A DNA stretch of 64,000 bases, from assembly GCF_011516635.5 (NCBI RefSeq), contig NZ_CP096255.1, positions 868,001-932,000 on the forward strand, read 5' to 3'. The DNA is from Bradyrhizobium barranii subsp. apii. GTDB lineage: Bacteria; Pseudomonadota; Alphaproteobacteria; Rhizobiales; Xanthobacteraceae. Shown here in pieces: positions 1 to 9,408 of the stretch; position 1 is the stretch's first letter, and every line of letters begins with the position of its first letter. The notes under the pieces are model-generated. The model did not search any database. It saw nothing but the letters and a program-made list of their open reading frames with translations, and was not told the DNA's origin. The position numbers were made by a program, and so were the translations under genes.

Positions 1-358
1 GCACGCCGTTGAGGTTGACCTGGACGAGCTTGTCCCAGCCCTCCAGTTCCATGTCCTTCCAGCTCCGCTTGGGGACATTGATACCGGCGTTGTTCACGAG
101 CAGGTCGATGCGGCCGTGCTTCGCGACGATTTGATCGGCCGCCTTCTGGGCTTCGGCGGCGTTGGACACATCGAGCGCAATGGCCTCGGCCGCCCCGCCT
201 GCCTTGGCAATCCTGGCAACCACGGTATCCAGGGCGTCCTTGCGGCGGCCCGAGACCACGACTATCCAGCCGTCGGCCGCGAGCGCCTCGGCGCCGGCCT
301 CCCCGATCCCGCTGCCGCCGCCCGTCACCCAGGCCACGCGTTTCCCGTTTTGGGTCAT
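1..358 (-). CDS. SDR family NAD(P)-dependent oxidoreductase (3' part outside window)
   Basis: Only the first 119 codons are present; the gene runs off the left edge. The N-terminus carries the Rossmann glycine motif TGGGSGIG at about residues 12-19 and the NNAG motif at about residues 89-92, both typical of classical short-chain dehydrogenases. The catalytic Ser-Tyr-Lys region is not in the window, so the substrate cannot be inferred. The start ATG at 358 is divergent from the malonyl-CoA synthase gene, and the 95 bp between them must hold both promoters. Many rhizobial SDRs look like this, so only the family is certain. Confidence 0.88.
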   Translation of the reverse strand, partial: MTQNGKRVAWVTGGGSGIGEAGAEALAADGWIVVVSGRRKDALDTVVARIAKAGGAAEAIALDVSNAAEAQKAADQIVAKHGRIDLLVNNAGINVPKRSWKDMELEGWDKLVQVNLNGV

Positions 359-453
359 GCAAACTGTCTCCGTTGCTTCATTGGGGCGGTTTTTGCTAAT
401 CCAGCCCTCGGTTTTGACCGGCCTTGTTTGCCTTGCGGTCGAGGAAATCTTGC

Positions 454-1983
454 ATGAACCAAGCTGCCAACGCCAACCTGTTTTCCCGCCTGTTCGACGG
501 TCTGGACGATCCCAAACGCCTCGCGGTCGAGACGCAGGACGGCGGCCGTATCAGCTATGGCGATCTGATCGCGCGGGCCGGGCAGATGGCGAACGTGCTG
601 GTCGCGCGCGGCGTGAAGCCCGGCGACCGCGTCGCGGTGCAGGTGGAGAAATCGGTCGCCAATATCGTGCTGTATCTCGCCACCGTGCGGGCCGGCGCGG
701 TCTATTTGCCGCTGAACACGGCCTATACGCTGAACGAGCTCGATTACTTCATCGGCGATGCCGAGCCGTCGCTGGTGGTCTGCGATCCCTCCAAGGCGGA
801 AGGCCTCGCCCCGATCGCCGCCAAGGTGAAGGCCAAGGTCGAGACGCTCGGGCCCGACGGCAAGGGCTCGCTGACGGAAGCAGCCGACAAGGCCAGCAGC
901 GAATTCGTAACCGTCTCACGGGCAAACGACGATCTCGCCGCGATCCTCTACACGTCGGGCACCACCGGCCGCTCCAAGGGCGCGATGCTGACGCACGACA
1001 ATCTCGCGTCGAACTCGCTCTCGCTCGTCGGCTACTGGCGCTTCACCGACAAGGACGTGCTGATCCACGCGCTGCCGATCTACCATACGCACGGCTTGTT
1101 CGTGGCGACCAACGTGACGCTGTTTTCGCGGGCGTCGATGATCTTCCTGCCGAAGCTCGACCCGGACCTGATCATCAAGCTGATGGCGCGCGCCACGGTG
1201 CTGATGGGCGTGCCGACCTTCTACACGCGGCTGCTCCAGAACTCCGCGCTGTCACGCGAGACCACAAAGCACATGCGACTGTTCATCTCGGGCTCGGCGC
1301 CGCTGCTCGCCGAAACCCATCGCGAATGGTCGGCGCGCACGGGACACGCGGTGCTCGAGCGCTACGGCATGACCGAGACCAACATGAACACGTCGAACCC
1401 GTATGACGGCGAGCGCGTGCCCGGCGCGGTCGGCTTTCCCCTCCCCGGCGTCTCCGTGCGCGTGACCGAGCCCGAGACCGGCAAGGAGCTGCCGCGCGAC
1501 GAGATCGGCATGATCGAGGTGAAGGGCCCGAACGTCTTCAAGGGCTATTGGCGAATGCCGGAGAAGACCGAGTCGGAATTCCGGCCCGACGGCTTCTTCA
1601 TCACCGGCGACCTCGGCAAGATCGACGACAAGGGCTACGTCCACATTCTCGGCCGCGGCAAGGATCTCGTGATCTCCGGCGGCTTCAACGTCTACCCCAA
1701 GGAAATCGAGAGCGAGCTCGACGCCATGCCCGGCGTGGTCGAGTCCGCCGTGATCGGCGTGCCACATGCCGATTTCGGCGAGGGGGTCACGGCGGTTCTG
1801 GTCTGCAACAAGGGCGCCGACGTCACCGAAGCCGCCGTGCTGAAGGCGCTCGACGGAAGGCTGGCAAAGTTCAAGATGCCCAAGCGCGTCTTCGTCGTCG
1901 ACGAATTGCCGCGGAATACGATGGGCAAGGTGCAGAAGAACGTGCTGCGGGATACCTACAAGGATATTTACGCGAAGAAGTGA
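454..1983 (+). CDS. matB: Malonyl-CoA synthase (malonate--CoA ligase)
   Basis: This 509-residue acyl-activating enzyme converts malonate, ATP and CoA to malonyl-CoA in the cytoplasm. The AMP-binding motif YTSGTTGRSKG lies at residues 166-176, the YGMTET motif at 304-309, and the C-terminal hinge and catalytic lysine region ends in PRNTMGKVQK. Length and overall sequence fit rhizobial MatB rather than long-chain acyl-CoA ligases. I chose ATG 454 because a GAGGAA ribosome site lies at 441-446; an in-frame start 30 bases upstream lacks one. No malonate transporter or decarboxylase is adjacent, so the link to malonate rests on similarity. It ends just before a REP-like palindrome and faces the convergent permease gene. 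Confidence 0.9.
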   Translation: MNQAANANLFSRLFDGLDDPKRLAVETQDGGRISYGDLIARAGQMANVLVARGVKPGDRVAVQVEKSVANIVLYLATVRAGAVYLPLNTAYTLNELDYFIGDAEPSLVVCDPSKAEGLAPIAAKVKAKVETLGPDGKGSLTEAADKASSEFVTVSRANDDLAAILYTSGTTGRSKGAMLTHDNLASNSLSLVGYWRFTDKDVLIHALPIYHTHGLFVATNVTLFSRASMIFLPKLDPDLIIKLMARATVLMGVPTFYTRLLQNSALSRETTKHMRLFISGSAPLLAETHREWSARTGHAVLERYGMTETNMNTSNPYDGERVPGAVGFPLPGVSVRVTEPETGKELPRDEIGMIEVKGPNVFKGYWRMPEKTESEFRPDGFFITGDLGKIDDKGYVHILGRGKDLVISGGFNVYPKEIESELDAMPGVVESAVIGVPHADFGEGVTAVLVCNKGADVTEAAVLKALDGRLAKFKMPKRVFVVDELPRNTMGKVQKNVLRDTYKDIYAKK

Positions 1984-2038
1984 GTGGGGGAGCTCTGCTC
2001 TCTCGCCGTCCTTGCGAGGAGCCTCTACCCGGTACGCT

Positions 2039-2140
2039 GTCATGCCCCGCGAAGGCGGGGCATCCAGTACGCCGCGGCCTCTGGGATCAATCACCGGCGC
2101 TGGTGGAATACTGGATCGCCCGCCTTCGCGGGCGATGACA
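2039..2140. repeat. REP-like intergenic palindrome, copy 1
   Basis: Two inverted arms (2039-2069 and about 2109-2140) each read TGTCAT, a hairpin built on GCGAAGGC, then ATCCAGTA, and face each other around a 40-nt centre. It sits between the convergent matB and TauE/SafE genes. A very similar element lies at 28067-28234. It could act as a bidirectional 3' end signal. Confidence 0.8.
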
Positions 2141-2175
2141 GCGGAGGATGTGGCGCGGAGTTCAGCCGAAGCCGT

Positions 2176-3036
2176 TCACTGCCCGCCCACCAAGCTCATC
2201 ACGAACCGGCTGCCGACGATAAACAGATAGCACCCGAACGCCACCTCCAGCGTTCGCTTCGACATCGCATGCGCGGCCCTCACACCGAGTGGCGCTGTCA
2301 CAAGGCTCATCGGCATCACCAGCACGGCGCCGATCAGCGAGACGTAACCCAGCGCGAACGGGATTTGCAGCGCTGCGACGGCCGGATAGGTCGCAGCCGC
2401 CGGCCAGCCGGCATAGATGTAACCGAGCGCGCCGGGGATCGAGATGAGGACCGCGAGTGCCGACGAGGTCGCCACTGCCTGGTGGATGGGCCGGCCGTAA
2501 AACGTCATCAGCAGGTTCGAGAACAGGCCGCCGCCGATGCCCATCAGCGTCGAGAGGATACCGACGCAGAAGCCGTAGACGCGCATCAGCGGGCCTTTAG
2601 GCAGATCGTCGCCGAACTTCCAACCCTCGCGCGCGAAGATGAGACGCGCCGACGCGGAATAGGCGACGCAGACGAACACGACCTTGAACAGCCGCTCCGG
2701 CGCGTAACGCGCGATGACGCTGCCGGCGACGACGCCGATCACGATCGGCAGCCACCACACGCGCAGGATCGTCATGTCGACGGCGCCGCGCTTGTAGTGC
2801 GCCTGGAACGAGCGGATCGAGGTCGGGATGATCACGGCGAGCGAGGTGCCGATGCAGAGCGGCATGCGCACTTCGAGCGGCACGCCGGCGATGCGGAAGC
2901 ATTCGTAGAACACCGGCACGAGAATCGCGCCGCCGCCAATGCCGAACACGCCGGCCAAGAATCCCGAGAGCGCGCCGGTTGCGATCAGCAACAGCGCGAG
3001 CTCGACGATCTCCTTGGTATCAAGACCTGCAATCAC
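2176..3036 (-). CDS. TauE/SafE family anion permease
   Basis: This 286-residue integral membrane protein has about eight hydrophobic segments. It shows the twin glycine-rich motifs of the TauE/SafE family, GVFGIGGG near residue 30 in the N-terminal half and LMGIGGG in the C-terminal half. Family members move sulfite, sulfoacetate or other organosulfur anions across the inner membrane, but many have unknown substrates. No sulfur metabolism genes are adjacent, so the substrate is left open. It is convergent with matB and transcribed away from sdhC. Confidence 0.9.
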   Translation of the reverse strand: MIAGLDTKEIVELALLLIATGALSGFLAGVFGIGGGAILVPVFYECFRIAGVPLEVRMPLCIGTSLAVIIPTSIRSFQAHYKRGAVDMTILRVWWLPIVIGVVAGSVIARYAPERLFKVVFVCVAYSASARLIFAREGWKFGDDLPKGPLMRVYGFCVGILSTLMGIGGGLFSNLLMTFYGRPIHQAVATSSALAVLISIPGALGYIYAGWPAAATYPAVAALQIPFALGYVSLIGAVLVMPMSLVTAPLGVRAAHAMSKRTLEVAFGCYLFIVGSRFVMSLVGGQ

Positions 3037-3544
3037 CCCTGACCTGCCCCGGCGACTGGTCGCAACTTCTCCGGAACATGGGTTCGGAAAGTTGCGTGCG
3101 GAGCTTTAGGCGATCTGATTCTCGCGGTCGACACGCCACGTCTTGCGGCTGGGGTGGAATGCAAGGTGCGCATATCCGGACAGGGGTCAAACCGGGCCGG
3201 AGTGGGAGCTGTTTGGTGCCGTCCGAATGGCGTTAGCGGCCCAAAAGACCGGCGCCGGGCAGGTTTGGACGGCATGGTCCGTTTAGAGGCGTTCCAATAG
3301 CAATTTCAACGCGCATCGGTCCCTTCAGAACAAATGAATATATATTCTTTTTTTCGTTGGCGGACAGAAGTGCTGGTATACCAAGCCACTGATTGGCCTT
3401 GCATCATCAACGCTCTAGAGCTGAACCGCGGTTCGATTTATGGCGATTTGGTGATTGCGCAGGCGAAATCGACTCCGTAAATAGAGCCGACCTTTCGCGA
3501 TCCCCGCGTGCCCCCTGCTGGGCCGCAATAAACATCAAAAGCCC
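3037..3544. other. 508-bp intergenic region upstream of sdhC; no gene supported
   Basis: This gap separates the divergent permease and sdh genes, so it must contain both promoters. The short open frames inside lack ribosome sites and recognisable sequence. Notable features are an A/T-rich block around 3330-3355 and the perfect 10-bp palindrome at 3374-3383, listed separately. The distance from the palindrome to the sdhC start (about 160 bp) leaves room for a long leader. Confidence 0.5.
3374..3383. promoter_or_regulatory. TGGTATACCA palindrome, candidate GntR-type operator
   Basis: TGGTATACCA is a perfect 10-bp palindrome. It resembles operators of FadR/GntR-family regulators, which often read TGGTATACCA or TTGTATACAA. 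It sits beside an A/T-rich stretch about 160 bp upstream of sdhC. A role in sdh control is inferred only from position; no GntR gene is nearby. Confidence 0.3.
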
Positions 3545-3943
3545 ATGACCGCACGGATCGAACGACCGCTTTCCCCCCACATGCAAGTCTACCGCTGGAC
3601 GCTAACGATGGCGCTGTCCATCGTCCATCGCGCCACCGGTATCGCGCTCTACGTCGGAACCCTGCTGCTGGCCTGGTGGCTGATCGCGGCGGCTTCCGGC
3701 CCCGCCGCCTATTCCCACGTCCAGGCCTTCACCGGCAGCATCATCGGCCGGCTGATCGTGTTCGGCTACACTTGGGCGCTGATGCACCATATGCTGAGCG
3801 GTATCCGGCACTTCGTGTGGGACCTCGGCTACGGCTTCAAGCCCAATGAGCGCGAGGCCCTGACCTGGGGCGCGCTGATCGGCGGCATCGTGCTCACGGT
3901 CCTGATCTGGATCATCGCCTATGCGATCGGAGGCGGACGATGA
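3545..3943 (+). CDS. sdhC: Succinate dehydrogenase cytochrome b556 subunit
   Basis: First gene of the sdhCDAB operon. The 132-residue protein is one of the two membrane anchors of complex II and helps bind haem b and ubiquinone. It shows the SPHMQVYRW motif at residues 10-18, SIVHRATG at 25-32, three hydrophobic helices, and HHMLSGIRHFVWD at 81-93. His82 aligns with the haem ligand of E. coli SdhC. The stop codon overlaps the sdhD start (ATGA at 3940-3943), which indicates translational coupling. Confidence 0.97.
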   Translation: MTARIERPLSPHMQVYRWTLTMALSIVHRATGIALYVGTLLLAWWLIAAASGPAAYSHVQAFTGSIIGRLIVFGYTWALMHHMLSGIRHFVWDLGYGFKPNEREALTWGALIGGIVLTVLIWIIAYAIGGGR

Positions 3944-4344
3944 GCGCGACCGATACGCCCAAGCGCAGCATGCGCACCCCGCTCGGCCGCGTCCGCAATC
4001 TCGGCGCGGCGCATTCGGGTACGTCCGATTTCTGGCGCCAGCGCATCACCGCCGTCGCCATGACGCTGCTGATGATTCCGGTGCTCGTGATCATCATGAT
4101 GCTGCTCGGCCGCAATCAGGCCGGCGCCGCGCAGATCCTCGGCTCGCTGCCGATCGCGGTGATCCTGCTGCTCTTCATCGCCGCCAGCGCCTGGCACATG
4201 AAGATCGGCATGCAGGTCGTGATCGAGGACTACGTCCATAACGAGAAGCTGAAGCTCATCTCGATCATGCTCAACAATTTCTTCTCGATCGCCGTCGCGC
4301 TCGCCTCGACCTACGCGATCCTCAAGCTTTCATCCGGAGTGTAA
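3940..4344 (+). CDS. sdhD: Succinate dehydrogenase membrane anchor subunit
   Basis: This 134-residue protein is the second membrane anchor of complex II. A basic N-terminus containing TPLGRVRNLGAAHSGT is followed by an FWRQRITAVA segment and three hydrophobic helices. The haem/quinone region is near AWHMKIGMQVVIEDYVH (residues about 87-103), the usual SdhD signature in alphaproteobacteria. It overlaps sdhC by four bases and ends three bases before the sdhA start codon. Confidence 0.96.
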   Translation: MSATDTPKRSMRTPLGRVRNLGAAHSGTSDFWRQRITAVAMTLLMIPVLVIIMMLLGRNQAGAAQILGSLPIAVILLLFIAASAWHMKIGMQVVIEDYVHNEKLKLISIMLNNFFSIAVALASTYAILKLSSGV

Positions 4345-4347
4345 CCC

Positions 4348-6183
4348 ATGGCCACAGCGACGAATGGCAAGGGCAACGGCGCTCCCGCCACCAACGGCAA
4401 AGCCTATCCGATCGAAGACCACACCTATGACGTCGTCGTGGTCGGCGCCGGCGGCGCGGGCCTGCGCGCCGTGGTCGGCTGCAGTGAAGCTGGTCTGCGC
4501 ACCGCCTGCATCACCAAGGTGTTTCCGACCCGCTCGCACACGGTTGCGGCGCAGGGCGGCATCTCGGCCTCACTCGGCAACATGCACAAGGACGATTGGC
4601 GCTGGCACATGTACGACACCGTGAAGGGGTCGGACTGGCTGGGTGACCAGGACGCGATCGAGTACATGGTGCGCAACGCGCCCGAGGCCGTCTACGAGCT
4701 CGAACATTGGGGCGTGCCGTTCTCGCGCACCGAGGACGGCAAGATTTACCAGCGCCCGTTCGGCGGCATGACTATGGACTACGGCAAGGGCCAGGCGCAG
4801 CGCACCTGCGCCGCCGCCGACCGCACCGGCCACGCCATGTTGCACACGATGTACGGTCAGTCGCTGCGCCACGCGGCCGAGTTCTTCATCGAGTTCTTCG
4901 CCATCGACCTGATCATGGACGACCAGGGCACCTGCCGCGGCGTCATCGCGCTCAAGTTGGATGACGGCACGCTGCACCGCTTCCGCGCCCAGACCGTGAT
5001 CCTGGCCACCGGCGGCTACGGCCGCGCCTACGCGTCCTGCACCTCGGCACACACGTGCACCGGCGACGGCGGCGGCATGGTGCTGCGCGCCGGCCTGCCG
5101 ATGCAGGACATGGAGTTCGTGCAGTTCCACCCGACCGGCATTTACGGCTCGGGCTGTCTCGTCACCGAAGGCGCGCGCGGCGAAGGCGGCTATCTCGTCA
5201 ATTCCGAGGGCGAGCGCTTCATGGAGCGCTATGCGCCGTCCGCGAAGGACCTCGCCTCGCGCGACGTCGTTTCGCGCGCGATGACCATCGAGATCCGCGA
5301 AGGCCGCGGCGTCGGCAAGAAGAAGGACCACATCTTCCTGCATCTCGACCATCTCGATCCCGCGGTACTGGCCGAGCGCCTGCCGGGCATCTCCGAATCC
5401 GCAAAAATCTTCGCTAATGTCGACGTGACGCGCGAGCCGATCCCGATCGTGCCGACCGTCCACTACAACATGGGCGGCATCCCCACGAACTATCATGGCG
5501 AAGTGCTGACCAAGCGGGATGGCGACGACAACGCCATCATCCCCGGCCTGATGGCCATCGGCGAAGCCGCCTGCGTCTCCGTGCACGGCGCCAACCGCCT
5601 CGGCTCCAACTCGCTGATCGACCTCGTCGTGTTCGGCCGCGCCGCCGCTTTGCGTCTTGCCGAAAAGCTCACGCCCAACGCCAAGCAGCCGGAGCTGCCG
5701 GCGAACTCGTCCGATCTCGCCCTCGGCCGCCTCGACCATTACCGCTACGCCTCCGGCGGCACGCCGACCGCGAAGCTGCGCGAGGGCATGCAGCACGTGA
5801 TGCAGAACAATTGCGCGGTGTTCCGCACCGGCGACATCCTGAGCGAAGGCCAGAACCTGATCGAGAAGGTCCACAGCGGCATCACCGACATCGCCGTGTC
5901 CGACCGCTCGCTGGTGTGGAATTCCGACCTGATCGAGACGCTCGAGTTCGACAATTTGATCTCGCAGGCGGTGGTGACGATGGACTCCGCCGCCAACCGC
6001 ACCGAGAGCCGCGGCGCCCACGCCCGCGAGGACTTCTCCGCGCGCGACGACAAGAACTGGATGAAGCACACGCTGGCCTGGCTCGACGATGCCGGCAAGG
6101 TCAAGATCGAGTACCGCCCCGTTCACGACTACACCATGACCAACGACGTGCAGTACATTCCGCCCAAAGCTCGCGTTTACTAA
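4348..6183 (+). CDS. sdhA: Succinate dehydrogenase flavoprotein subunit
   Basis: This 611-residue catalytic subunit oxidises succinate to fumarate on the cytoplasmic face of complex II. The dinucleotide motif GAGGAG lies at residues 33-38. His64, in SHTVAAQGG, is the expected covalent FAD attachment site. The substrate-site motif HPTGIYGSG and the later [15 protein letters not shown] motif are intact. The length is usual for the family. It follows sdhD directly and is separated from sdhB by 42 bases. Confidence 0.98.
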   Translation: MATATNGKGNGAPATNGKAYPIEDHTYDVVVVGAGGAGLRAVVGCSEAGLRTACITKVFPTRSHTVAAQGGISASLGNMHKDDWRWHMYDTVKGSDWLGDQDAIEYMVRNAPEAVYELEHWGVPFSRTEDGKIYQRPFGGMTMDYGKGQAQRTCAAADRTGHAMLHTMYGQSLRHAAEFFIEFFAIDLIMDDQGTCRGVIALKLDDGTLHRFRAQTVILATGGYGRAYASCTSAHTCTGDGGGMVLRAGLPMQDMEFVQFHPTGIYGSGCLVTEGARGEGGYLVNSEGERFMERYAPSAKDLASRDVVSRAMTIEIREGRGVGKKKDHIFLHLDHLDPAVLAERLPGISESAKIFANVDVTREPIPIVPTVHYNMGGIPTNYHGEVLTKRDGDDNAIIPGLMAIGEAACVSVHGANRLGSNSLIDLVVFGRAAALRLAEKLTPNAKQPELPANSSDLALGRLDHYRYASGGTPTAKLREGMQHVMQNNCAVFRTGDILSEGQNLIEKVHSGITDIAVSDRSLVWNSDLIETLEFDNLISQAVVTMDSAANRTESRGAHAREDFSARDDKNWMKHTLAWLDDAGKVKIEYRPVHDYTMTNDVQYIPPKARVY

Positions 6184-6225
6184 ACGTCGCGCGTGTACTG
6201 AACGAACAGCGAAAGCTTTATCGAA

Positions 6226-7008
6226 ATGGTTGAATTCGCACTTCCGAAGAACTCCAAGATCACCGGCGGCAAGACCTGGCCGAAGCCGGCGGGCGCGACA
6301 GACGTTCGCGAATTCCGCGTCTATCGCTGGAATCCGGACGACGGCAAGAATCCGAGCGTCGACACTTATTACGTCGACACCCATGATTGCGGTCCGATGG
6401 TGTTGGATGGCCTGATCTGGATCAAGAACAACATCGACCCGTCGCTGACCTTCCGCCGCTCCTGCCGTGAAGGCGTCTGCGGCTCCTGCGCGATGAACAT
6501 CGACGGCCAGAACACGCTGGCCTGCACCCGCTCGATGCACGACGTCAAGGACGGCGCGGTCAAGATCAATCCGCTGCCGCACCAGCCGGTCGTGAAGGAC
6601 CTCGTTCCCGACCTCACCAATTTCTATGCGCAGTATGCCTCCGTCGAGCCGTGGCTGAAGACGACCTCGCCGACGCCGCAGAAGGAGTGGCGCCAGAGCC
6701 ACGAGGATCGCGAGAAGCTCGACGGTCTCTACGAGTGCATCCTCTGCGCCTGCTGCTCGACCTCGTGCCCGAGCTATTGGTGGAACAGCGACCGCTATCT
6801 CGGCCCCGCCGCCCTGCTCCAGGCCAACCGCTGGGTGTCCGACTCCCGCGACGAGGCGACCGGCGAGCGCCTCGACAATCTCGAGGACCCGTTCCGCCTC
6901 TACCGCTGCCATACCATCATGAACTGCGCCAAGGCCTGCCCGAAGGGTCTCAACCCGGCCGAAGCCATCGCCGAGCTCAAGCTCAAGATGGTCGAGCGCC
7001 AGATCTAG
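6226..7008 (+). CDS. sdhB: Succinate dehydrogenase iron-sulfur subunit
   Basis: This 260-residue protein passes electrons from the SdhA flavin to ubiquinone through three clusters. Cys80, Cys85, Cys88 and Cys100 (CREGVCGSC and a later Cys) bind the 2Fe-2S cluster. The [11 protein letters not shown] block at 170-180 and the [14 protein letters not shown] block at 227-240 carry the 4Fe-4S and 3Fe-4S ligands. All ligands are present. It is the last gene of the operon, followed by a GC-rich hairpin. Confidence 0.98.
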   Translation: MVEFALPKNSKITGGKTWPKPAGATDVREFRVYRWNPDDGKNPSVDTYYVDTHDCGPMVLDGLIWIKNNIDPSLTFRRSCREGVCGSCAMNIDGQNTLACTRSMHDVKDGAVKINPLPHQPVVKDLVPDLTNFYAQYASVEPWLKTTSPTPQKEWRQSHEDREKLDGLYECILCACCSTSCPSYWWNSDRYLGPAALLQANRWVSDSRDEATGERLDNLEDPFRLYRCHTIMNCAKACPKGLNPAEAIAELKLKMVERQI

Positions 7009-7028
7009 GCCTCATTCATGCTACGGCC

Positions 7029-7049
7029 CCCCGGCCGGGACGGCCGGGG
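7029..7049 (+). terminator. GC-rich hairpin after sdhB
   Basis: CCCCGGCC and GGCCGGGG form a perfect 8-bp stem around a 5-nt loop, starting 21 bases after the sdhB stop. No T-run follows, so it may stabilise the 3' end or support factor-dependent termination rather than act as a classical intrinsic terminator. Confidence 0.35.
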
Positions 7050-7199
7050 CATTCTACGATCAACCTCAGTTTGAGTAGAATTTGCCATAGCCCGCACCAC
7101 GCGCGAACGTCCGGATTGCAACCTCCGGTTCCATCGACAAGCCACTTCCTTCCCAGCGGGAATTTCAAGTAAGCTCTCCGGTCAGGGACCGGAGCGACT

Positions 7200-9356
7200 G
7201 TGCAGGGTGCGCAACGCAACTCGCTGAGACTGTTGCAGTGGATGATGGCGGCATCCCTGGCGCTGCCGATTGCACTGTTCGTCTTCACCTCCACGATCTC
7301 CTACACATCGACAAAGGACATCGCCGACCGCGAGATCGAGCGCACGCTCGATGTCGCCCATGAGCACGCGCTCAAGGTGTTCGAGACCATCGACCGCAGC
7401 CTTGCCGAGCTCAACGAGGTCGTGCGCGGCCTCCCCGACGAGGTCATCCGCTCGCGCGAACCGGCGCTGCACCGCCGCCTGAAACGGCTGACCGATGCGC
7501 TGCCGCAGCTCAAATCGGCCTGGATCTTCGACGCGAACGGGAAATCGCTGGTCAACAGTCTCGCCTCGCCACCGCAGGATCTGAGTTTTGCGGACCGCGA
7601 TTACTTCTACGCCCATGTCGACCAGAACATTGGCACGTTCGCCGGCGCGGCCCTGACGCCGCGTCCGCCCTATCAGGGAGCACGCTTCTTCGGCATGAGC
7701 CGGCGCCGCGAAGCCGACGATGGCAGCTTCATCGGCGTCATCCAGGCCTCCGTCCTGCCGGAATATTTCGAGAGCTTTTATGCCAGGATCGGCTCCGATC
7801 CCGGCAGCTTCTTCGCCATGGGACGCACGGACGGCGTGGTGCTCACTCATTTTCCCCGGCTCGACCGCGACTTCCGGCTCGATCCGACCGGACCGGTCGG
7901 GCAGCAGATCGCCGCTCACCCCGAGCACGGCCTCATCACCATCGCCTGGCCCTCGGACGGAATCGAGCGGCGCGTCGGCTACAGGCGCGTCGCCGAATAT
8001 CCGATCTATGTCAGCGCCGGGCTCGAGACCTCGGCGATCCGCGCGCGCTGGCTCGCCACCATGGGCCAGCATCTGGTGTTCGGCATTCCCGCCACGGCGC
8101 TGCTGTTTCTGCTGCTTGCGCTCGCGTTCCGGCGCACCCAGCATCTCCACGCCGAGGCCGCAGCGCGACGCGAGGCCGAGGAGGCGCTCAAGCACAGCCA
8201 ACGGCTGGAAGCGCTCGGCCAGCTCACCGGCGGTGTCGCGCACGACTTCAACAATCTCCTCACCGTGATCCGCGCCTCGGTCGACCTGTTGAACCGGCCG
8301 CAGCTGAGCGAGGAGCGGCGGCAGCGCTACATCAATGCCATTGCGGACGCGGTCGCGCGCGCCGCCAAGCTGACCTTGCAGCTGCTGGCGTTCGCGCGGC
8401 GCCAGACCCTGAAACCGGAAGTGTTCGACGTCGGGGATCGGATGCAGTCGCTGCACGACATGCTCGCCACGTTGCTCGGGCCGGCGATCGAGATCGGAAT
8501 CCGGCTGCCGACCGAGCCCTGCCTCGTCAAGGCCGATGCCGGCCAGTTCGAGACGGCTCTGATCAACATGGCGACCAATGCGCGCGACGCCATGCAGGGC
8601 AAAGGCAGGATCACCTTCGCCGTGCAGGCGGCGGCGACCATACCCGATACATTGGTGCACGTTTCGGGCAGCCATGATCTTGCAGGCGGCGATGGCTTCG
8701 TCAGTGTCGCCGTCAGCGACACCGGCATCGGCATTCCCGCCGCACGATTGGGCCGCATCTTCGAGCCGTTCTTCACCACCAAGCAGGTCGGCCAGGGCAC
8801 CGGTCTCGGCTTGTCGCAGGTGTTCGGCTTCGCCCGGCAATCCGGCGGCGAGGTGACCGTCGAGAGCGAGGTCGGTCAGGGCAGCACCTTCTCACTCTAT
8901 CTGCCGCGCGTGCCGGCAGACCTGCTGCCGCAGCGGCAGGCGCCCAACACCGCACCGGCAGTGGCCGGCAGCGGCATGTCGGTGCTGTTGGTCGAGGACA
9001 ATATCGAGCTCGCCAATTTCGCGGCCGACGGCCTCACCGAGCTCGGTTACAGCATCACTTTGGTGGACAACGCCACCGACGCGCTCGCCGAGCTCACCGT
9101 GGACACAGATCGCTTCGACGTCGTGTTCTCCGACGTGGTGATGCCCGGGATGACCGGGCTCGATCTGGCGCAGGCGATCCGCGACCGCGGCATCCGCGTG
9201 CCGATCGTGCTGACCACGGGCTACAGTCAGGCCCTGTCACAAGATGGCGCCGCCGGCTTCGATCTCGTGCAAAAGCCCTATTCGATCGAGGAATTGTCGC
9301 GGGTTCTCCATCGGGCCGCGAGGCTCCGGCCGGTCCGCGACGGCGCGGCCGAGTGA
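7200..9356 (+). CDS. Hybrid sensor histidine kinase/response regulator with periplasmic sensor
   Basis: This 718-residue signalling protein starts at GTG 7200 behind a GGAGCG ribosome site. A membrane segment (about 13-33), a periplasmic dCache-like sensor region (about 40-280) and a second membrane segment (about 292-310) come first. They are followed by a dimerisation/phosphoacceptor domain with GGVAHDFNNLL (His348), an HATPase domain with the INMATNARDAM N-box, and a C-terminal receiver domain. Asp645 in SDVVMPGMTG is the expected phosphate acceptor and the receiver lysine is in QKPY near 692. No separate output regulator is adjacent. Its ligand is unknown. Confidence 0.92.
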   Translation: MQGAQRNSLRLLQWMMAASLALPIALFVFTSTISYTSTKDIADREIERTLDVAHEHALKVFETIDRSLAELNEVVRGLPDEVIRSREPALHRRLKRLTDALPQLKSAWIFDANGKSLVNSLASPPQDLSFADRDYFYAHVDQNIGTFAGAALTPRPPYQGARFFGMSRRREADDGSFIGVIQASVLPEYFESFYARIGSDPGSFFAMGRTDGVVLTHFPRLDRDFRLDPTGPVGQQIAAHPEHGLITIAWPSDGIERRVGYRRVAEYPIYVSAGLETSAIRARWLATMGQHLVFGIPATALLFLLLALAFRRTQHLHAEAAARREAEEALKHSQRLEALGQLTGGVAHDFNNLLTVIRASVDLLNRPQLSEERRQRYINAIADAVARAAKLTLQLLAFARRQTLKPEVFDVGDRMQSLHDMLATLLGPAIEIGIRLPTEPCLVKADAGQFETALINMATNARDAMQGKGRITFAVQAAATIPDTLVHVSGSHDLAGGDGFVSVAVSDTGIGIPAARLGRIFEPFFTTKQVGQGTGLGLSQVFGFARQSGGEVTVESEVGQGSTFSLYLPRVPADLLPQRQAPNTAPAVAGSGMSVLLVEDNIELANFAADGLTELGYSITLVDNATDALAELTVDTDRFDVVFSDVVMPGMTGLDLAQAIRDRGIRVPIVLTTGYSQALSQDGAAGFDLVQKPYSIEELSRVLHRAARLRPVRDGAAE

Positions 9357-9408
9357 GGCTGGCGCGGAACCAACGGGAACCGATTGATTTGGTTCGCGTT
9401 ATCCGCTC

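Noticed and set aside
4570..6912. A 780-codon open frame on the minus strand across sdhA and sdhB
   Set aside because: It is antisense to two fully conserved genes. High GC third positions keep shadow frames open; it has no ribosome site or recognisable domain.
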